From an uncultured Atopobiaceae bacterium (GTDB lineage Bacteria > Actinomycetota > Coriobacteriia > Coriobacteriales > Atopobiaceae), in contig CAAGLU010000007.1 in assembly GCA_900770865.1 (NCBI GenBank), positions 1-6,646 of the forward strand: a DNA stretch of 6,646 bases. Reading direction: 5' to 3'. Positions 1-5,821 of the stretch are shown here, in pieces. The number at the start of each line of letters is the position of its first letter. Positions within the stretch are counted from its first letter, which is position 1. The translations under genes were made by a program, and so were the position numbers. The notes below the pieces were generated by a model. It was not told the origin of the DNA. It saw only the letters and a program-made list of their open reading frames with translations, and ran no database searches.

Positions 1-262
1 TAACGGCACCAACCAGGCATCCAACCACAACCCTCGTGGGCGCAAGCTCGGCCGCTCCCCCGCAGATGCGCGTGGCCCCAAAGACGCCGCACGCCACCGC
101 GCCGAGAATGGCCACGATGCCAATGGTTCTCAGCACCCCGTGCGCAGAACCCCCGCTCACCTTGGGCCAGAAGAAGATGGCCCACCAGGCAAGATACAGC
201 GCACAGCACGCAGCCATGAGCGTATGCCCCTGCCTCATCTGCGCAAATGCAATGGCGTCCAC
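1..262 (-). CDS. Partial small integral membrane protein, unknown family (C-terminus beyond left edge)
   Basis: I do not recognise the family. The minus-strand frame stays open from 262 to the window edge (87 complete codons). It encodes a short N-terminus (DAIAFAQMRQGHT), then a hydrophobic, aromatic-rich segment at about residues 15-36 (includes LYLAWWAIFFWP), a short Gly/Ser turn, a second hydrophobic segment at about residues 46-64 (IGIVAILGAVACGVFGAT), and the start of a third at the edge (VVVGCLVGAV). This is the pattern of a multi-pass membrane protein. The start is taken as GTG at 262-260 because GGAGG (272-268) lies 5 nt upstream; ATG at residue 9 is the alternative. The gene begins 14 nt after the ATPase stop codon with no hairpin between, so co-transcription with the ATPase is likely. 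It has no stop in the window, so a simple ORF scan can miss it. Confidence 0.62.
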   Translation of the reverse strand, partial: MDAIAFAQMRQGHTLMAACCALYLAWWAIFFWPKVSGGSAHGVLRTIGIVAILGAVACGVFGATRICGGAAELAPTRVVVGCLVGAV

Positions 263-267
263 AACGG

Positions 268-272
268 CCTCC
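268..272 (-). promoter_or_regulatory. Ribosome binding site of the left-edge membrane protein
   Basis: GGAGG reads on the minus strand 5 nt before the GTG at 262-260. It decides the start of the membrane protein, because the next in-frame ATG (residue 9) has no comparable site. It lies between the ATPase stop codon and the GTG. Confidence 0.6.
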
Positions 273-276
273 AACT

Positions 277-1563
277 CTACCTGCCCAAACAGCCAACGGG
301 GATAACGTAGACCCCGTCGCCCCTTCGATACGACCGTTCGCCCAGGCCCACAAGAACAGCGAGAAACTCCGGCTCACGGGTCCGAGCCAACGAGTTTCTC
401 TCCAGCTTCTCGCGAATGCGCAAGAGATTCCCGGCTGCCTCCTCCACCTTGTTCTCCCCAAGCTTTATCTCTATCGCACCCCATCTTCCCGCAGCATCCT
501 CCACAATGGCATCCGCCTCGAGCCCATTGTCATCGCGGTAGTAGTGGACAGGGTCCTGGGCAGCGTCGGGAAGCGCATGCGCATACACGGAAAGGTCTCT
601 CATGCAGAGGTTCTCGAACACCAACCCGAGCGTCTGCCAATCGCTTTTGAGCGACTGCTCATTCATCTGGAGAAGCGCGATGGCCAGCGAGGGGTCCACC
701 AGGTAGCGCTTGGGACTTGTACGAAAGCGCTTGGGGGAGCAGGCAGGAGGTTCCCATCCGCGTATGGGGAGCACTAGATAGAGTGACTCGAGAAGCGCCG
801 TGTAGTTCGATATGGTCGCAAGTGATGCAGCATCGGCGTTCTCGGCCTCTCCGTACATATCCCGCACAATGGTCTTTCTGGTGATTGCCTGTCCAAGGTT
901 CCTCGCAAGGCTTCCCAGAAGGCGTCTGGCAACGTCGGAGTTCCCACCCTTTGACGGAACGCTCTGCTCGATAGTCGCGTCCACGTAGTCTCGTGCGATG
1001 CGAAGTGCGCGAGCGGGCTTGATTCCTATCGCCTCTGGCCACCCACCACGGCAGCACAGCGACACCAATCTGTCTGCGTTCATGCTGCAGGTAGCATATG
1101 CAAACTTGCCCTCAAAGAGCGCCGCCAGGGACACCTCGCCTGTAGAGTCCCCGGATTCCTGGAGCGACATGGGAAGCATGCGCACCCTGCCAATGCGACC
1201 CACACCGCTGTGGTGGACCTTATCCTTCGCTGGCGTAGACGACCCAGTGAGAATCCAAAGCCCCTTCTCCCCAGAGGCATCGTCGACCTCATGGCGCACA
1301 ACGTCCCAGAGCGCAGGAGCGAGCTGCCACTCGTCAATCACATGCGGACGCTCACCAACGAGAGCCGCCATGGGGTCCGAGAGCACCATGTCCAGGTTCT
1401 GGCCCTCGTCTAGATAGATGATGCTCTTGGCATGCCTCCGCGCCGTCCAGGTCTTTCCGCACCACTTGGCGCCCGCAATCTCGACTGCCCCATAGGTCGC
1501 AAGGCACTCGTCAACCTCATCGTCGACAATGCGAGGCAGATATCCTGCTGGCACAACCGACAT
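277..1563 (-). CDS. AAA ATPase with C-terminal DUF4143 / PD-(D/E)XK-like domain
   Basis: The 428-residue protein has the usual length and layout of the DUF4143 ATP-binding family. The N-terminal P-loop domain carries Walker A GAKWCGKT (residues 31-38), Walker B VIDEW (75-79) and a sensor-1-like strand ending ILTGSS (104-109). The C-terminal half has the DUF4143 helical region (around YVDATIEQS and the conserved YLVDPSLA segment). It ends in a nuclease-fold signature: E349 and D351, then E365-I-K367, the E/D...ExK arrangement of PD-(D/E)XK enzymes. The ATP-binding residues look intact. The molecular role of this family is not established, so no function is assigned; DNA cleavage or a stress/defence role would be speculation. 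The start is ATG at 1563-1561, with AAGGGG (1575-1570) 6 nt upstream. It has its own promoter region with tandem repeats and is followed closely by a membrane protein gene. By eye its base composition is less GC-rich than the catabolic operon, consistent with accessory DNA. Confidence 0.88.
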   Translation of the reverse strand: MSVVPAGYLPRIVDDEVDECLATYGAVEIAGAKWCGKTWTARRHAKSIIYLDEGQNLDMVLSDPMAALVGERPHVIDEWQLAPALWDVVRHEVDDASGEKGLWILTGSSTPAKDKVHHSGVGRIGRVRMLPMSLQESGDSTGEVSLAALFEGKFAYATCSMNADRLVSLCCRGGWPEAIGIKPARALRIARDYVDATIEQSVPSKGGNSDVARRLLGSLARNLGQAITRKTIVRDMYGEAENADAASLATISNYTALLESLYLVLPIRGWEPPACSPKRFRTSPKRYLVDPSLAIALLQMNEQSLKSDWQTLGLVFENLCMRDLSVYAHALPDAAQDPVHYYRDDNGLEADAIVEDAAGRWGAIEIKLGENKVEEAAGNLLRIREKLERNSLARTREPEFLAVLVGLGERSYRRGDGVYVIPVGCLGR

Positions 1564-1605
1564 GCCTTTCCCCTTTCATCATCTATCGCATGGTTTTCTG
1601 TGAGT

Positions 1606-1635
1606 ATTATCACCCTTATTTAGCTGCTATGTTAT
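1606..1635 (-). promoter_or_regulatory. Predicted sigma70-type promoter of the ATPase gene
   Basis: On the minus strand a -10 element GATAAT (1611-1606, 5 of 6 to consensus) is preceded after an 18-nt spacer by ATAACA (1635-1630, 4 of 6). Transcription would start near 1599, leaving a leader of about 36 nt before the ATPase ATG. The -35 box overlaps a degenerate copy of the tandem repeat immediately upstream. An alternative pairs GTGACA inside the nearest repeat copy (5 of 6 to the -35 consensus) with GATAAC at 18-nt spacing. Both are pattern matches only. Confidence 0.4.
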
Positions 1636-1713
1636 CAGATTCCGCGATTTTCGTTGTCACTTTCCGCGATTTTCGTTGTCACTTTCCGCGATTCTTGTTG
1701 TCACTTTCCGCGA
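1631..1713. repeat. 22-bp tandem direct repeat array upstream of the ATPase promoter
   Basis: A 22-nt unit whose junction core reads GTTGTCACTTTCCGCG on the plus strand recurs with exact 22-nt period. Units 1641-1662 and 1663-1684 are identical. Unit 1685-1706 differs at two positions (TTCTTG for TTTTCG). A truncated copy begins at 1707 (TCCGCGA). On the other side, 1631-1646 is a degenerate half copy (13 of 16 matches) that overlaps the predicted -35 box. The GTTRTCA core therefore occurs at 1631, 1653, 1675 and 1697. Two helical turns per unit places all cores on nearly the same DNA face, as expected for cooperative binding of a regulator. There are no unique spacers. Confidence 0.9.
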
Positions 1714-1736
1714 CAAAAGTCGTCCCACACGCCGAG

Positions 1737-1773
1737 AAAAACGGGCGGCGCCAGCACCAGCCAGCACCGCCCG
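1737..1773 (-). terminator. Intrinsic terminator after ridA
   Basis: On the minus strand CGGGCGG (1773-1767) pairs with CCGCCCG (1748-1742) around an 18-nt loop, which itself contains a short internal repeat (TGCTGG twice). The stem is followed directly by TTTTT (1741-1737). It lies 33 nt past the ridA stop codon and separates the catabolic operon from the ATPase unit. Confidence 0.8.
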
Positions 1774-1806
1774 CCTTGGGGAGCAATACTACTGAACGGA
1801 CCAGAC

Positions 1807-2187
1807 CTACACCCTCGCGACGGCCTTGATCTCGACCTTGCCGCCACCGGGGAGCGCAGCCACCTGGAACGCTGCACGCGCGGGGTACGGGGCCTCAAAG
1901 AACTCGGCGTAGATCTCGTTCATGGCACCAAACTCGTTGATGTCGGCGAGAAGGACGGTGGTCTCGACCACGTCGGCCATGGAGGCGCCAGCGGCCTCGA
2001 GGATGTTCTTCACGTTGGTCAGGCTCTGGCGGGTCTGGCTCTGGATGTCGTCGCCAGCGAGCTTGCCGGTAGCAGGGTCGATGCCCAGCTGGCCGGACAC
2101 GTTGATGGACCCGTTGGACACAACGCCCGCGGAGTAGGGACCAAGCGCCTTGGGGGCCTTGTCGGTGACGATAGCGGTCTTGCTCAT
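1807..2187 (-). CDS. ridA: RidA family enamine/imine deaminase
   Basis: The 126-residue product is full length for the YjgF/YER057c/UK114 (RidA) family. It has the N-terminal signature ALGPYSAGV (14-22), the central SGQLGIDPATGKL (31-43), and the C-terminal family block around P102-R104, ALPGG (111-115) and VEIKAVA (118-124). R104 and E119 fall at the positions of the arginine and glutamate conserved in active RidA proteins. RidA enzymes are cytosolic trimers that hydrolyse reactive enamine/imine products of PLP enzymes, notably 2-aminoacrylate. Following a purine-type operon, it would suit detoxifying the 2-aminoacrylate made by diaminopropionate ammonia-lyase (YgeX); that is inference, since ygeX is not in the window. 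The start is ATG at 2187-2185 with AAGGAG 6 nt upstream. A longer in-frame extension to 2349 overlaps hydA and is not family-like. It lies 103 nt after the hydantoinase gene and is followed by a terminator. Confidence 0.95.
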   Translation of the reverse strand: MSKTAIVTDKAPKALGPYSAGVVSNGSINVSGQLGIDPATGKLAGDDIQSQTRQSLTNVKNILEAAGASMADVVETTVLLADINEFGAMNEIYAEFFEAPYPARAAFQVAALPGGGKVEIKAVARV

Positions 2188-2238
2188 GAGAAACTCCTTC
2201 GTTTCCTGCCCGCATGCGCGGACGACCAATGGATGAGT

Positions 2239-2269
2239 AAAAACGAGGCCGATAAACCCGCGGAGCTCG
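2239..2269 (-). terminator. Possible weak terminator or attenuator between hydA and ridA
   Basis: On the minus strand CGAG (2269-2266) plus CCG can pair with CGG plus CTCG (2247-2244) across a small internal loop, and TTTTT follows (2243-2239). The stem is short and interrupted, so only partial termination would be expected. It could let ridA be expressed at a different level from hydA. No convincing promoter was seen between this hairpin and ridA. Confidence 0.35.
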
Positions 2270-2290
2270 CTGCCCGCAGCGCGCACGGCC

Positions 2291-3676
2291 CTAGCGGGCC
2301 ACGTAGCGGCCGGGCTTCTCGCCCGTGGGCTCGCCGTCGCGCACGGCAAGCGTGCCGTTCACAAAGACGAGCTTGGCGCGCCCGTGCGCCTCGAAGCCCT
2401 CGTAGGTGGTGTAGTCGACGGCCTGGTGCTGGTTGGCCGCGCTGATGGTCCAGCGCGCCGAGGGATCCCACACGCAGATGTCCGCGTCGGAGCCGGCGGC
2501 AAGCGCGCCCTTGCGTGGGTACATACCAAACACGCGCGCCTGGCCCTCGGAGAGTAGGTGCAGGTAGTCCATGGGGCCAAGCTGCCCCTCGAACGTGGTC
2601 ATGATGAGCGCCGGCCTGTGCTCAACGCCGGGCCCGCCGTTGGGAATCTTGGTGAAGTCGCCACGGCCACGATCCTTCTGGCCATGCAGGTTAAACGAGC
2701 AGTGGTCGGTCGAGATCTGGTCCACCTCGCCGTCTGCCACGGCCTCGCGCAGCGCTGCGATATCGGTGGGCTTGCGCAGCGGCGGGCTCATCACGTACTT
2801 GGCACCGGCAAAGCCGTCCTCGCCCTGCTCCAGGTAGCGGGTATCGTCCAGCAACAGGTACTGCGGGCAGGTCTCGAGCGACACGCGCACTCCGCGCTCG
2901 CGGGCGGCACGCACCTGCTCAAGGCCCAGGCGCGTAGAGCAGTGCACCACGTTCACGCGGGCACCCGTGAGCTCAGAGAGGTACATCAGGCGGCTGATGG
3001 CCTCGGCCTCGCACTCAGCCGGGCGGCTCAGCGGGTGCCCCTCGGGCCCCGTGATGCCCTCGGCAAGCACCCTACGCTGCAGCTCGTTGACAAGCGTGCC
3101 ATTCTCGCAATGCACGCAGAGAATGCCATCGAAGGGCCTGATGGCCTCGAGCACCTCCATGGTCTGGGCATCATCCAGGCGCAGGTGATCGTAGGCAAAG
3201 TACGTCTTAAACGACGTGATGCCCGCATCCCGCATATCCGCGATCTCCTCGCGGGTGTGATCGTTCCAATCTGCGATGGCCATGTGGAAGGCGTAGTTTG
3301 CCGTGCAGGTGCCGTCGGCGCGCTTGTGCCACTCGTCGAGCGCCTGGTGAAGGGTCATGCCCTTGTCCTGCGTGGCGTAGTCCACGATGGTCGTGGTACC
3401 GCCGCACGCCGCAGCGCGCGTGCCTGTCTCGAAGCTGTCTGCGGTCCAGTCCATGCCCGTCCAGCACTGCATGTGCGTGTGGGCGTCAATGAAGCCCGGG
3501 TAGACCCAGCAGCCCGTGGCATCGAAGACCTCCGCATCCGCCAGCTGCGCCTCGTCGACGCCACCAGGAACAACGTCCGCGATCTTGTCGCCCTCGATGA
3601 CCACGTCGCCGAGAAAGACTCCCTTTGGCGTGACCAGCTGGCCGTGCCTCAGGACCTTGCGTGCCTGTGCGACCAT
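2291..3676 (-). CDS. hydA: Hydantoinase/dihydropyrimidinase (HyuA-like cyclic amidohydrolase)
   Basis: The 461-residue protein is full length for the hydantoinase/dihydropyrimidinase branch of the amidohydrolase superfamily, cytosolic metal enzymes that hydrolyse the ring amide of cyclic ureides. The complete binuclear metal set is visible: H66 and H68 in GFIDAHTH (61-68), the lysine normally carboxylated, K157 in SFKTYF, H189 in CVHCENG, H245 in VVHCST, and D324 in STDHCSF. The C-terminal beta-sandwich tail runs from about residue 390 (KGALAAGSDADI) to the end (EKPGRYVAR). Start ATG 3676-3674 is supported by AAGGGG (3690-3685), whose first bases are the stop codon of the upstream mocA-like gene. 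The order next to carbamate kinase and a MocA-like gene matches E. coli hyuA, so a purine-derived hydantoin or similar ureide is the likely substrate. The exact substrate cannot be read from sequence; dihydropyrimidine or D-phenylhydantoin activity are alternatives. Confidence 0.93.
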   Translation of the reverse strand: MVAQARKVLRHGQLVTPKGVFLGDVVIEGDKIADVVPGGVDEAQLADAEVFDATGCWVYPGFIDAHTHMQCWTGMDWTADSFETGTRAAACGGTTTIVDYATQDKGMTLHQALDEWHKRADGTCTANYAFHMAIADWNDHTREEIADMRDAGITSFKTYFAYDHLRLDDAQTMEVLEAIRPFDGILCVHCENGTLVNELQRRVLAEGITGPEGHPLSRPAECEAEAISRLMYLSELTGARVNVVHCSTRLGLEQVRAARERGVRVSLETCPQYLLLDDTRYLEQGEDGFAGAKYVMSPPLRKPTDIAALREAVADGEVDQISTDHCSFNLHGQKDRGRGDFTKIPNGGPGVEHRPALIMTTFEGQLGPMDYLHLLSEGQARVFGMYPRKGALAAGSDADICVWDPSARWTISAANQHQAVDYTTYEGFEAHGRAKLVFVNGTLAVRDGEPTGEKPGRYVAR

Positions 3677-3684
3677 ACAACCAT

Positions 3685-3691
3685 CCCCTTA
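3685..3691 (-). promoter_or_regulatory. Stop codon of the mocA-like gene merged with the hydA ribosome binding site
   Basis: The minus strand reads TAAGGGG: TAA (3691-3689) ends the mocA-like gene and AAGGGG (3690-3685) is the Shine-Dalgarno site of hydA, 8 nt before its ATG. A ribosome ending on the upstream gene is therefore placed on the hydA initiation region, suggesting translational coupling. Confidence 0.65.
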
Positions 3692-4705
3692 CAGAGAAGA
3701 GCCCAGCTCGCCTGGGGCGCCGTCCTTCTCGCCCGCAGCGGGCCATATGTCCTGCCCGGATTCCATGGCCTCGCGCACAGCCACCAGCTCGCCGGCAACC
3801 CGCTCGAGGTCAGACGGGGTGTCAATGTCATCAAGCTCGGCCGGGTAGCGCGCCTCGACAAGCCGCGTAGCAGCGGCCAAATCTGGGTTCCTGCGCAGCA
3901 GCTCGCCTCCACCCACGTCTCCCTCAAGGCCGAGAAGCGCGTCTGCCAGGTAGCCCGGAAAAATCACGGGGCTCCCCGGCTTACCCTGCCACGCGAGGCG
4001 CGCCACGCAGGCAGGATGTGCGGCAAACTCATCGAGCAGGGCCTCGACGCTCGCGCCAGAGAGCAGCGGCTGATCGCCCTGCACAAAGAGGTAGCCCGCG
4101 CGCTTGCCCAGCGCCTCGATGCCCGCACGCAGCGTTTGGCTTTGCAGCGCGCCTGCGGGCTCCACACATGTCACGTGCCTGGCCTCGCACACCGCCCGCA
4201 CGCGCTCCCACCTTGTGGAGACCACCACGTCCAGGCGCTGCGACACCAGGGCGTCCAGCGTGTGCGAGACCACCGCGCGGCCGCGCAGCGGCTCAACGAG
4301 CTTTTGCCTGCCAAAGCGCGTAGCCTCGCCGTTTGCCATGACCACGCAGCCCAGCCTGGGCACCCCAGCAACGCCTGCAAACGCTGCCGAGAAGCCCACG
4401 TTTGCCGCAGCGGTAACGCCTTGTCGCCACGCCTCATAACGATGGAGGAAGTCCTCCCCCTCGGGCGTAAGGCTCGAGCTCCCACCCTTCTCGCCACCAA
4501 TTGAGCGCACGGTAAGCGGGAATCCCAGGGCCCGCTCGGCATCGTGCAGAATGCGCATGGCCTTGGTGTAGCTCATGCCCATGGCCTTGGCGGAGGCAGA
4601 GAGGCTACCCGTCTCGCGAACGCCAGCGAGCAGGGCCATGGGACCCGGGCCAAAGAAGCGCCCGCCATCCTCATCAATGAGGAACGAAAATACCCGTGGT
4701 TCCAT
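3689..4705 (-). CDS. mocA: ModE-type winged-helix domain fused to MocA-like nucleotidyltransferase
   Basis: The 338-residue protein has two domains. Residues about 18-95 resemble the DNA-binding domain of ModE: LLAGVRETGSLSASAKAMGMSYTKA (25-49) is the helix-turn-helix, followed by the wing (GGEKGGSSSLTPEG, 70-83). Residues about 117-305 are a NTP-transferase domain of the MocA type: nucleotide loop MANGEATRFGRQKL (123-136), QGDQPLL (209-215), GKPGSPVIFP (241-250), GDVGGGELL (262-270) and DIDTPSDLE (293-301). MocA cytidylates molybdopterin for xanthine-dehydrogenase-family enzymes. The position between carbamate kinase and hydantoinase matches E. coli ygfJ. The loop has MANG where LAAG or MASG is usual. 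ModE domains sense or respond to molybdate, so the fusion may be a regulator, an enzyme or both; specificity (CTP or GTP) is not shown. Start ATG 4705 is preferred because GAGGTG lies 6 nt upstream. A GTG at 4714 would add three residues but is itself part of that site. The last 25 or so residues are a low-complexity tail. Confidence 0.88.
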   Translation of the reverse strand: MEPRVFSFLIDEDGGRFFGPGPMALLAGVRETGSLSASAKAMGMSYTKAMRILHDAERALGFPLTVRSIGGEKGGSSSLTPEGEDFLHRYEAWRQGVTAAANVGFSAAFAGVAGVPRLGCVVMANGEATRFGRQKLVEPLRGRAVVSHTLDALVSQRLDVVVSTRWERVRAVCEARHVTCVEPAGALQSQTLRAGIEALGKRAGYLFVQGDQPLLSGASVEALLDEFAAHPACVARLAWQGKPGSPVIFPGYLADALLGLEGDVGGGELLRRNPDLAAATRLVEARYPAELDDIDTPSDLERVAGELVAVREAMESGQDIWPAAGEKDGAPGELGSSL

Positions 4706-4711
4706 GGCCCT

Positions 4712-4717
4712 CACCTC
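4712..4717 (-). promoter_or_regulatory. Ribosome binding site that decides the mocA-like start
   Basis: GAGGTG on the minus strand lies 6 nt before ATG 4705-4703. The GTG at 4714-4712, an alternative start, is inside this element and has no site of its own upstream, so ATG 4705 is the better call. Confidence 0.6.
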
Positions 4718-4746
4718 GCGCGCATTGCCATTGCGATGTCTACATG

Positions 4747-5688
4747 CTACCCACGGACGATGGTACCAGTCTTGCCGGCAATACCGTCCGCCGCACGGTC
4801 GAGCTCGGTGATGAGCGACATGCGTCCGGGGCCGGACTGTGCAAACTGCAGCGCCGCCTGGACCTTGGGCAGCATCGAGCCGGGCGCAAACTCGCCAGCG
4901 TCAATATAGCGCTGGGCAGTCTCGGGCGTGAGCTCGTCAAGCTCGGTCTGGTCGGGCTTGCCAAAGTGGATGGCGACCTTCTCGACAGCCGTGAGGATGA
5001 CAAGCGCATCGGCACCAAGCTGCTCGGCCAGGCGGGCGGCGGCAAAGTCCTTGTCGATGACGGCAGCAGCGCCCTTCAGGTGGTGGCCCTCGGTATGGTA
5101 GACCGGAATGCCGCCACCACCGCAGGCAATGACCACGTGGTCGGCCTCGACCAGCGAGCGGATGGTGTCAAGCTCGACGATAGCCTGGGGCTTGGGGCTT
5201 GCAACAACACGGCGCCAACCGCGGCCGGAGTCCTCGACCACCGTGTAGCCGCGCTCGGCCACCATGCGGTCGGCCTCCTCCTTGGTCATGAAGGCACCAA
5301 TGGGCTTAGTGGGGTTCTCGAACGCAGGGTCATTAGGGTCGACCTCGACCTGCGTAAGCACCGTGGTCACACCGTGGTGGATGTCGCGGTTAGCCAGCTC
5401 CTCGCGGATGGCGTTCTGAAGGTCGTAGCCAATGTAGCCCTGGCTCATGGCCACGCAGACCGAGAGCGGGCAGGGGATGTACTTCTCGGGATCAGAGCGC
5501 GTGAGCTGGGTCATGGCCTCCTGGATCATTCCCACCTGCGGTCCGTTGCCGTGCGCCACGATGACCTCGTTGCCCTCGGCAATGAGGTCGACGATGGCCT
5601 TGGACGTGTGCTTCACGGCCGCCATCTGCTCTGGCAGGTTCTTCCCCAACGCGTTGCCGCCCAGTGCGACGACGATTCTCTTGCCCAT
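4747..5688 (-). CDS. arcC: Carbamate kinase (YqeA/ArcC family)
   Basis: The 313-residue product has the normal length for carbamate kinase, which makes ATP from carbamoyl phosphate and ADP, releasing carbamate that decays to CO2 and ammonia. Family motifs run throughout: ALGGNAL (8-14), HGNGPQVG (46-53), TKPIGAFMT (127-135), GRGWRRVVASPKP (155-167), ACGGGGIPV (188-196), VIDKDFAAARLAE (210-222), and FAPGSMLPKV (267-276). K128, K213 and K275 fall where the active-site lysines of the family are expected. Start ATG 5688 has a purine-rich site GGAGAGGA (5700-5693) just upstream. Next to a YgeW-type carbamoyltransferase it most likely harvests carbamoyl phosphate from ureide breakdown. No arginine deiminase gene is visible, but the upstream part of the operon is outside the window. 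It begins 37 nt after a strong hairpin terminator, and the mocA-like gene follows at 41 nt. Confidence 0.95.
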   Translation of the reverse strand: MGKRIVVALGGNALGKNLPEQMAAVKHTSKAIVDLIAEGNEVIVAHGNGPQVGMIQEAMTQLTRSDPEKYIPCPLSVCVAMSQGYIGYDLQNAIREELANRDIHHGVTTVLTQVEVDPNDPAFENPTKPIGAFMTKEEADRMVAERGYTVVEDSGRGWRRVVASPKPQAIVELDTIRSLVEADHVVIACGGGGIPVYHTEGHHLKGAAAVIDKDFAAARLAEQLGADALVILTAVEKVAIHFGKPDQTELDELTPETAQRYIDAGEFAPGSMLPKVQAALQFAQSGPGRMSLITELDRAADGIAGKTGTIVRG

Positions 5689-5724
5689 GCGTTCCTCTCC
5701 GTTCTCCCCTAGTTGTGTTCACGC

Positions 5725-5782
5725 GAAAAAAGAGCGCGGGCCGGTCAACCGAGCTCACCGGCTCGGCCCGACCAGCCCGCGC
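5725..5782 (-). terminator. Strong intrinsic terminator inside the operon, between ygeW and arcC
   Basis: On the minus strand GCGCGGGC (5782-5775), GGTC (5773-5770 complement) and CCGAGC (5766-5761) pair with GCTCGG (5754-5749), GACC (5746-5743) and GCCCGCGC (5741-5734). That gives about 18 base pairs with small internal loops and a 6-nt apical loop. It is followed by TC and TTTTTT (5731-5726). It begins 39 nt after the ygeW stop codon and ends 37 nt before the arcC ATG. By sequence it is the best terminator in the window, yet the downstream genes belong to the same pathway, so partial readthrough or 3' end protection of the ygeW message is likely. Confidence 0.88.
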
Positions 5783-5821
5783 GTTCCCTTGTGGGTACTG
5801 CGCCAGTCGCCCTTTGCCGGC

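Noticed and set aside
36..777. Plus-strand frames at 36-305 and 247-777
   Set aside because: They oppose the membrane protein and the ATPase 3' end and look like low-information antisense translation.
1631..1713. CRISPR array
   Set aside because: The units are contiguous 22-bp tandem repeats without spacers and there are no cas genes in the window.
1711..1722. Small palindrome CGACAAAAGTCG as an operator or terminator
   Set aside because: A 4-bp stem with an AAAA loop is too short to assign alone; it is at the edge of the repeat array and may simply be the diverged end of the last copy.
1807..2349. Longer ridA starting at 2349
   Set aside because: The extra 54 residues overlap hydA, are Ala/Arg-rich and unlike the RidA family; ATG 2187 has an excellent ribosome site and yields the standard 126 residues.
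1654..2445. Plus-strand open frame across the repeat array and ridA
   Set aside because: It reads through the tandem repeats, a terminator and the antisense of ridA, with no coherent protein character.
2558..4504. Very long plus-strand open frame (648 codons) antisense to hydA and the mocA-like gene
   Set aside because: It is a shadow of GC-rich codon use on the opposite strand: the two minus-strand genes have complete family motifs and ribosome sites, while this frame has no recognisable domain and spans two genes.
4696..5712. Plus-strand open frame of 338 codons antisense to carbamate kinase
   Set aside because: The minus strand encodes a complete carbamate kinase; the plus frame is its antisense reflection (runs of L, D, G, V, H) with no family signature.
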